This document shows, in pieces, positions 46,538 through 64,000 of a stretch of 64,000 nucleotides of DNA. Below the pieces are notes generated by a model, which was given only the letters and a program-made list of their open reading frames with translations, was not told where the DNA came from and searched no databases. A program made the translations under genes and the position numbers. Position 1 is the first letter of the stretch; every line of letters starts with the position of its first letter. Origin of the DNA: Syngnathus acus (lineage: Eukaryota; Chordata; Actinopteri; Syngnathiformes; Syngnathidae); contig NC_051090.1 in the NCBI RefSeq assembly GCF_901709675.1, positions 4,394,342-4,458,341 on the forward strand, in the 5' to 3' direction.

Positions 46538-48465
46538 TTTATTTTGCACACATTTTTACATTAGCATCAGTTCGTTTATACAGCACATGGGAGGAAAGAC
46601 AACACGGTGGGACAAAGCCTGCTCGGCCTTTTAAAGAAAAGCAAACTGTACAGCAGCTTGTGAATTGTAACAAGAAAAAACAAACAAATGCATGGTAATC
46701 AAACATACATATACTGTACATACATACATACAGCTGCGTGTGTGTAATAAGGAGAGAATTAGTGTTGTGGCTGACAGGCAGAAAGGCAAAAGCATCAACA
46801 TGGTCCACACTTCCAACTAAAATAAAAACTATTAAAAAAAAAAAAAGATCATCAGTGCAACAGGCCTGCGTTCCCAATTGATTGCTACCGTTGTCGCATG
46901 AAAATTTAATAGATCATTGCACAAAAAGGCAATGCTTTGTTTTCCTAGATTAGCCAACATAGATTAGTCTTATGCCTACACGGAAAATACCTGAATCTTT
47001 ACAATTTACAGTCTGAACTGTATTTCTTCTCTTTGGTGTGCTTGGTAGCATCAACAGCGGTTCTGCCTTCTCTATTTTTCACATTTTGGCCCAATTCCAG
47101 TCATTATTGTGAGAAGAAATCACAGCTTTTGTGCAAAATCTTCCTAGATTCTCATGAAAAGAAATTAACACAATGAAAAGTACTTTAAGGGCAAGTGGCT
47201 TTGTTGATGCTGCCTATCACCTTTGCTTAAAAAAAAGTCACATTTAGATTTGACACATCTGTTACAGGCAACCTTGAATACTATAGACAGGCATTCAAAA
47301 TGAAGGACAGTGGACAGAATAGCCTTGAAAGAAGTACAAAATCAGCAATCATATGAATGCAAAACTTGTTGCGTAATATCTGAAGGGAAATGTGAGGGGC
47401 GCATTAGTGTGTGAGTGTGTGTGTGTGAGAGGGGGGGCACACTAGTGGGGCCCTCTGTTGGCTGACAGGAGAACAGAGTGGCGCGCATTAGACGTCGTCA
47501 GAAGGAAATCAGAGATAATAAGCAAGGAGGCTGTTTAATTGGCTGTGTCTTTTCTGATAGGAGGGGGGAGTCATGTCCCCCACTCAACCCCCCTCCCCGG
47601 GTGACGTGGGAGCTTCCCATGCCTTGTGACACCTCTCGGCGGGCAGAGCGTGCGGCGGCGTGGCGTGGGCCTCATTACAGCTTCCCTTGTGTGCGCGTGT
47701 GTGCGCGTGCCTAATGAAACGACGGTGCGCTCTATCAGTGCTCCTCTGGGGGTGGGAGGTGTGAGGGGCTACCCTTGCTCTGCTGAGCTCTTAATCAGGA
47801 AACAGCCCTCATTAGGCAGCCGCCTCCTTTTCATTTACATTCTCTCTCGCTCACGCTCTCTCGGCTTTCGGGTAGAATTTCAGGATGAACCTAGTATGCA
47901 CTAACCGCTTCAGCTGAATTTAATTTTGGAAAAAAAGATGGAATCAAGTTTATTTGTTACATATTGTACTGTAGTATATGTGTTGAATATGTGTCTAGTT
48001 GAGTATCATCACAAGTTTGATTGGGTCAAATTGGTCTACGTGAATATTTAGATGTGAGTTGTGGCCTACAGCAGCTCTTTGTGCGTGTTTTCAATTTGTA
48101 TTTGCGTGTTTAACTGTTTGTTGCATTTCATGAATGGCAAAAAACGAGTGGTTATGTAGCAGACGCTCATTTATACTTCAAATTTTGCCTCAGGACAAAA
48201 AGCAAAATGGCAGCCTGTAAAATGAAAATGTGATCAGCTGGGCAAAGCTGACTTTAAGATTCACATTTTTTGGACACTGAACCAGTTTACTGTTAGTCGC
48301 TCAAGTGAATCTTAGGTTCATCCATAAATAGTGCCTCATCTCCCTTTTGATTTCTGTCTGACTTCTCTTGTCTGCTCCACTGCCCATTCTTGCTGTAAAG
48401 GTGGAAGGGGGAGGCTTCCGCGGTATTATGGGATGAGCGAGCGGTTGTCAAGGGGAACCAGAATC
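46538..48465 (-). other. Putative 3'UTR of TLE paralog B with poly(A) signals
   Basis: Downstream (minus strand) of the paralog B stop. AATAAA on the minus strand occurs at 47954-47949 and at 46543-46538; the latter lies next to the tandem repeats and would give a 1.9-kb 3'UTR. Which signal is used cannot be told. Confidence 0.5.
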
Positions 48466-58474
<10,009 letters not shown>

Positions 58475-58837
58475 CTGTGATGGGAGGAAATGGCGAGAGT
58501 GAGCGAGCGAGCGAGCGAGCGAGAGAGGCTACTCGATCACATCACATATGGCAAAGTGCACAATGAACACAGAGCATATGATCCGCATTTACAGCACATT
58601 AAGCCTTCGCCGCATCAAAGAAACATACTTCTAATGAGGTTGTGTCGGTGCAAGAGTGGAACAGGGACAGCTTGAGTGTGCCTTTCAGCATCCTCACTCT
58701 CTAGCCATCATATTTCTTATAGTCTTGGCCCCCTTATTCACTGACTGGACACTTCAGTAGGTACACCTGCACAAGGCTGAACCTTTTGACCATGAAAGCC
58801 TACTGGAAAATCAGAAATGCATTTGGGGTTAATCAGA

Positions 58838-59060
58838 GGCAGTCTAAATGCTATCTAATATGAATTTGAATGAGATTGGCTCATTCTGCCCACAGCCAAA
58901 TAAGAGGGTGTGTACACTTATGCAACCACATTTTATTTTCCTCTCAGAAAGTTTTGTTTTTGTTTTGAATTAAACAAAATTGTAGGTCACGATAATAACG
59001 GGAAAACTTTTTAAATGATTTATTTTGCACTCATATTTTTTTTAAATCCCCCAAAACCGG
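58838..59060 (+). mobile_element. DNA-transposon-derived repeat, second copy
   Basis: Carries 'TGAGATTGGCTCATTCTGCC', then AGAGGGTGTGTACACTTATG and 'GTAGGTCACGATAATAAC', the block order of the repeat also seen at 25845-26062. Confidence 0.5.
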
Positions 59061-61236
59061 CAGCGTTGTTTCATTATGCAGGTGTTCCAAACGAAGTGAA
59101 TGCCGCTCGCTCGTCAGTTCATTTGGTGACAATATATTTGAGAAAGCATATAAATATGCATTCTGTTGTCCTAAAACCATTTTGCGATTTTGTTGCTGCA
59201 CATCCACAAAGCTAGTTAGCATCCAGCTGCGTACACGCACACAAAGCCTCGACTGTGTGTCTAATTCGATCTGTCTGAGTGCCCTTAGCCTCATTTTGCT
59301 CCCTACCTCACTCAGCCATTCTCTCTTTTCCTACAACAGCTCTCGGAGTCGTGATTACGCCACTTGCCTTCCTCCCCCTCTTCCTCACCTCCCCCTATGC
59401 TTTGACTCATCCCTCTATTTTGCTCCCCCCCCCCCATCCCTTTGGCCGCTCTGCTTTTTAATTTTTCCATTATCGGCCTCTCCCCTCATTACTTTCTGGC
59501 TTTAATTTTCTAGATCCGTCTTCTTGCCACCACTGGGGATGACGAAAGGATGAGCAGAGGACATGAAAAGGCGGCGATAAAGAGCGACGAGCCGAGGTTG
59601 GGAACACAACACACACTCATCTGTGTGATGAGGCGGCCTGTCAGTCACAGCCGGTGTATTTGTGGCCGCCGCCGCACACAGTTGCAAGGACGCAGACTAA
59701 TTACATCATACATTTATTAGTGTGTTTGTGTGTGTAGAGAGATTTATGCATAAGTAAATCCAATATTTAGCAACCTGACTGGGTTTTAATATAGTGATAC
59801 CGCAAATAATTTTTTCCGCAATTTATGACACATTTTAGTGTAACATTGAATCAGTTCCTCTGTGTTCATAGTAAAAATTTAATACCCCCCCAACGAACCA
59901 TTGTAACTTTTCATCTCACAATATACATCAATAATCACGCACAAAGAAAACATTCTAAAATGAACCCCGCAGCCTTTGCTTTGTGTAGGCATAAAAAGCA
60001 GGATTAAAGAGGATTTAACATTCAGCAACAACTAGGTTGAGCACGAAATGGGCCAACTTCTTGAAGATCTTATGAAAGCATTGTAGCGGCGTCACATGAT
60101 CAAACTATAAAAGAAATGGATCATGTCGGGATGGATTTGTGGAGAAGTGTACGGGGATGTGGAAATTAAACTGGCAGTTTTTCCTCTTTGTGCTTTTGAG
60201 GCAACTCTTTTTTGACTACATAACGGGAACTAAAGCAAGGCACGAGGGACTCGCTTGGTTGCGAGTGCGTCGAGGCCGCATAGTTTTGCTCTTGATAATC
60301 ATCTGAACAGAGGCTAACAAAGGCCGTGTGTGTTTGAATCAACAAACATCTGCAAACGAGCAAGCGTCTCCTACTTGGCCAACGCTCTCGCAATCTGGAA
60401 ACAATTCAATCAGCCACTTGCCAAACTGACTGAAGACAATAATGGGGCTGGAGCTACGTCATGTTCGCAATTGGGAAGACTTTAGCTTTGGCAAGACGAG
60501 ACGGGCTTTTTTATTTTTATACAATGAGAGGTATGAGTGTTACTTCAATACATGAATAATCTTCAGTAAACATGAAAACTGTTTGCAGGAGGACAATTGG
60601 TTTGGCGCACACACTTCCTTCAAAACAAACCATCTAACGTAGGAGAAATAGCAGCAGCAACAGATACAACAGTTTTTTTTTTAGGGTTGGGTATAAATAT
60701 TGGAGGATCAGCACGATGGAGCGAAAGCAGCCAAAAAGCCAGCGGGGCTTTTGCACCATCACAAAAGTGGGCTCGGCCGCAACCGAGTGTGCACCGTGCC
60801 AGGTGTCACAAACATGAGCGGAGATGCCTGTCCGCGGGCCTGCCAAGGCACAGCCACCAGGGAGTGCTGGCACAGGCTGGATGGATGGTGGGATGAGCGG
60901 ATGGAGCTAGGAACAGATACAAAGAAGAGAGAGAGAGACACGGGGGGGGGGGGGGGGTCGATAAACACCTGAGGGCAGATAAGCTGCCAACTGCGCAGAC
61001 AGGGAGAGAGACAAGCTTGAAGTCGATTTGAGATTCTCCCCAAAAAAAGTGGAGGTGAGAAAACAATAAGGACGGCAACTTTTCATTGAACAATTTCCTT
61101 TGTGTGATTGTCTTAAAAAAGGGAGAAAATAATCTTGTAAGGAAATGATGGATGCAAGGAGAAAGCAAGAATTAGTTCCAGGAGGACACGCTGTTCTTGA
61201 GGTTGTGCTACATTAGCGTGTCACAGCCTGAAAAGC

Positions 61237-61239
<3 letters not shown>

Positions 61240-61284
<45 letters not shown>
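61240..61284. repeat. (CA)n microsatellite
   Basis: About 22 uninterrupted CA units. Confidence 0.95.
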
Positions 61285-61286
<2 letters not shown>

Positions 61287-63573
61287 GACTGACAGCACGC
61301 TCACACTTGTTATCTGGTTAGATCATCGCACCCAGAAAGTGTTCATACCATCAGTGTCTCGTTAATGTCGAGTACGACCTGGAATGTGTGTAACACACAC
61401 GCACACACACGCGTGTTACACAAGTGCAACGTTCAATCACAAAAGGCACATTCATTGGTTTAAGCTGCGGTTGGAGCTGGAGAAGAGCAGCGAGAATGTG
61501 AAGCAACCTGTCAACATTAAGAATGGAAACTATTCACGCCAGCAGCAATGCAAATTAAAAACAGTGCTTTGTGCCTGCTCATTCGAATACAACAAAGTGA
61601 TATTTGACTTGTTAACCACTTTTTGGGGTGTTCCGCCGTCATTCCAATTGTCTTGTTTGTCAATTTCCTTAAGCATACTCGACTTTTCTACACTGGTCGC
61701 GGTGCTATTATGCTGGGTTTGAAAGGTCACCCCGCGGCTTCAGATTGCGGTGATTTTGTCAAACAAGAAGAGTGAGGAAGTCTGTTCTCACACCAGCACC
61801 TGGCCCGGTGGACCAGAATCACACCCAGAGTGGAAAAGCTCTCCAGAGCTTACTTTGGTAGTTCTAACATTTCCCCCACTTCCTCTCCGCCCGCGTCGTA
61901 AAAAAAAACAACATTTTACACGTGCCTGTCAGCTTTACAATGGCTGTCAAAATGGATTCTAGGAAAAAGTTAGACTGGGGGGAGAAAAGTAAGACAGGTA
62001 GGAAGGAAATGTACACTTGTGGGTATATTTGAAAAAGTAAACAACAGCTGCAGAGAATGACGTAGCTTGAACGTTCCGTGTCGGCGACTCGGCGCCCAGC
62101 GGGCTTCGGGCCCGCCATCAAGGACAACCCGTCGACTCGCCCGACGTGGTCGGAAAAGAAAGGCGAGTGTTTCATCCCACTCGCTGACTGAAAAATCGCT
62201 AACATCTCTTCTATTTCTGCCACAAGGCGCTCTCCTCCTTGTGATCGACTGCTGCAGCGAACACCGTTGACCCTGCGGGAGCTGAGGCTTGCTCAAAATG
62301 GCCACCTTTTACTTGCCTGGGAAGGGGGGGGGCTATCAAATAAATGCCAGAAAATGTCAAATCAATCTGAGGAATTCACAAAAAGGGTTAGCGTGGAGGT
62401 CTTCGGAAGAGATCTTTGCATCCGTGCTTTTACGACGTTGAGCAAAGTTGTGTTTATTGTATTTGATGGCGAACGTTGTGAGGATTTTGAAAGCCATATT
62501 TGTATTTTTAGAGTGGTATTTTTGATAGGCATTCACCGTGTGAAAATAAATAAATAAAACACGGCCTTTTCGAATGATGTAAATATCCCCTAAACAGTTG
62601 TGAGAATAGTCTCTATACAAACACGCAGTGACTCTTACGTAATCCCCCCGCTTGCAAAAGGTCAATATTTGTAGCCGCTAACGCGCTAATCAGACACTGA
62701 TTGCTGTTGGAGGCTTGCAGCACTTCAGTGACATCATCTTTTTCCTCTCCACCACCTTTCATCCTTCTGTTCATTTTTATCTCTCTCTCGGCCACTTTCT
62801 TCCTCTCTCGCTTCCTTGTACTTGCTCCACTCTCCCCCCTTGTCCTCCTTCTCATTCTCTCTCATCCTTTTCTGCCCCTACTCCTCCCCTGCCTCATTTT
62901 TCCCCCTCCCTCCCTCCTCCGGGCAGCGTGCCAGCCCGTCTTCCCTGGCATGATGCCAGCTTCTCGTCCTCCTCCCTCGCCTCTGATTGATAGCCCTGCT
63001 GTTATGGAGGGAGAAGAAGGGAAATAGGAAGTAAAAAAAAAAAAAAAAAAAGCACACACATACACCAAAAGCACGAACAATCAGACACACACTCACACAG
63101 CACGTATAAATACAGCTAAACACACAAAATGAGGCGCACGCACACACGCAGCCAAGAAGGGCGCACACAGAAAAGCAATCCAAACAGAGCAGAGAAGTGC
63201 ACACATCCAGTACAAAGAGATGTGTGCAGAGCAAGCAAAGCCTCCCAGCATGAAAGCCACCAGCGCTCACACTTGCTCACACACGTACACAAAAAGACAA
63301 GATTCATCGTAGAACTACGAGAAGACAGGCAGCCGACCAGGCAGGAGAAAGAAACATTTAGAAAAAGATGCAACACCACGCAAGTGTGCAGAGTTTGAAG
63401 GAAGTCGAGCGTGCGATGAGCAAAGTTTTTCCCACATATACGTTTCTGCCAGCCGCTGGCGCCCATGAAGAGGAATTTCGTGTCGTCATCAAATACAGCT
63501 GCCATGATCCAACCAAACACAAAATAAAAAATGTAGATCACGTAATTTTCAGCTAGTTGGTACGTGCCTTGAA

Positions 63574-63690
63574 AGTGGCTGGCAACTAATCTAGGATGTC
63601 GCCCACCTCTCACCCCAAATCAGTTGGGATAGACTCCAGCTCACAAGCTAAAGTTCTTAAGCGAAAGGCTGGATCGTCTAAAATGGAAGA
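63574..63690 (+). mobile_element. Tail of a teleost tRNA-derived SINE
   Basis: The blocks GTGGCTGGCAACTAATCTAG, CGCCCACCTCTCACCCCAAA and GTTGGGATAGACTCCAGCTC, then AAGCGAAAGGCTGG, match the order of the common teleost SINE tail. The head is missing. Confidence 0.65.
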
Positions 63691-64000
63691 CAAAACTGAA
63701 ATTTCTAAATCAACTCTCAAACCTCATTTGAAGGAAATGTTATAAAAAGTCACCAAAATTAACGTGCTTGCGAAAATGCACAGCGTTGTCGTTTATGAAA
63801 TCAGCCTAAAAATGGCCGACAAAGAGAAATCAATTCTAAGATGGCCGGGTGATAATTACTGAATGTCAGCTCTTGGAAAAAGACACACATCATATTAACG
63901 GTTGCATTAGCCTGATCCTTCATCCATAAAGTAAGCTAACACATTAATTACATTGAGTGCGACCGTAAGAACGATGAGAATCCCACATAGACCACAACAG

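Larger units (their letters stand above)
58475..64000 (-). other. Intron of TLE paralog B running off the window
   Basis: More than 5.5 kb upstream of the exon at 58474-58412 with no TLE exon visible on the minus strand. It holds a MITE-like repeat (58838-59060), a CA microsatellite (61240-61284), pyrimidine-rich stretches (62740-62930) and a SINE tail (63574-63690). Confidence 0.7.

Noticed and set aside
45877-46551. 224-codon minus-strand ORF
   Set aside because: Same minisatellite artefact in the second block.

Overview
This is a vertebrate, almost certainly teleost fish, nuclear segment. It has long GT-AG introns, abundant CA/TG microsatellites, teleost-style SINE and MITE remnants, and protein-coding exons that read as well-known vertebrate families. 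The species cannot be fixed from the window.

Layout on the + strand. (1) 1-3450 holds the 3' part of a MIER-family ELM2/SANT corepressor gene, best called mier2; its 5' end lies before the window. (2) 4639-14591 holds plpp2 (phospholipid phosphatase 2), six coding exons, complete, 284 residues. A hAT-like MITE sits in its 3' region. (3) 14600-19600 is intergenic and repeat-bearing with no convincing gene. (4) 19679-41065 holds a complete Groucho/TLE corepressor gene (paralog A), 20 coding exons, 782 residues, with a CCAAT/E-box promoter-like cluster upstream. (5) 41143-46492 is a tandem-repeat block: a degenerate 16-bp TGNN minisatellite, a 235-bp satellite array built around a strong palindrome, then more minisatellite.

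On the - strand, 46538-64000 holds a second TLE gene (paralog B), tail to tail with A. Sixteen coding exons (48466-58474) are visible. The first four expected coding exons lie beyond the right edge.

MIER2 and PLPP2 are adjacent and co-oriented in human 19p13.3, which also carries TLE2/TLE6, so the window looks like a fish counterpart of that neighbourhood. MIER and TLE proteins are both nuclear corepressors; PLPP2 is an unrelated membrane lipid phosphatase.

The most interesting signal is that the two convergent TLE genes are nearly identical over part of their WD40 exons (about 98-99% by eye, synonymous sites included) and over one short intron, while flanking exons and introns are clearly diverged. 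This mosaic is the expected footprint of recent ectopic gene conversion between inverted paralogs. The spacer between them is a large palindrome-rich tandem-repeat block. I found no evidence for a wholly new biological system; the conversion tracts and the palindromic satellite are the best leads.
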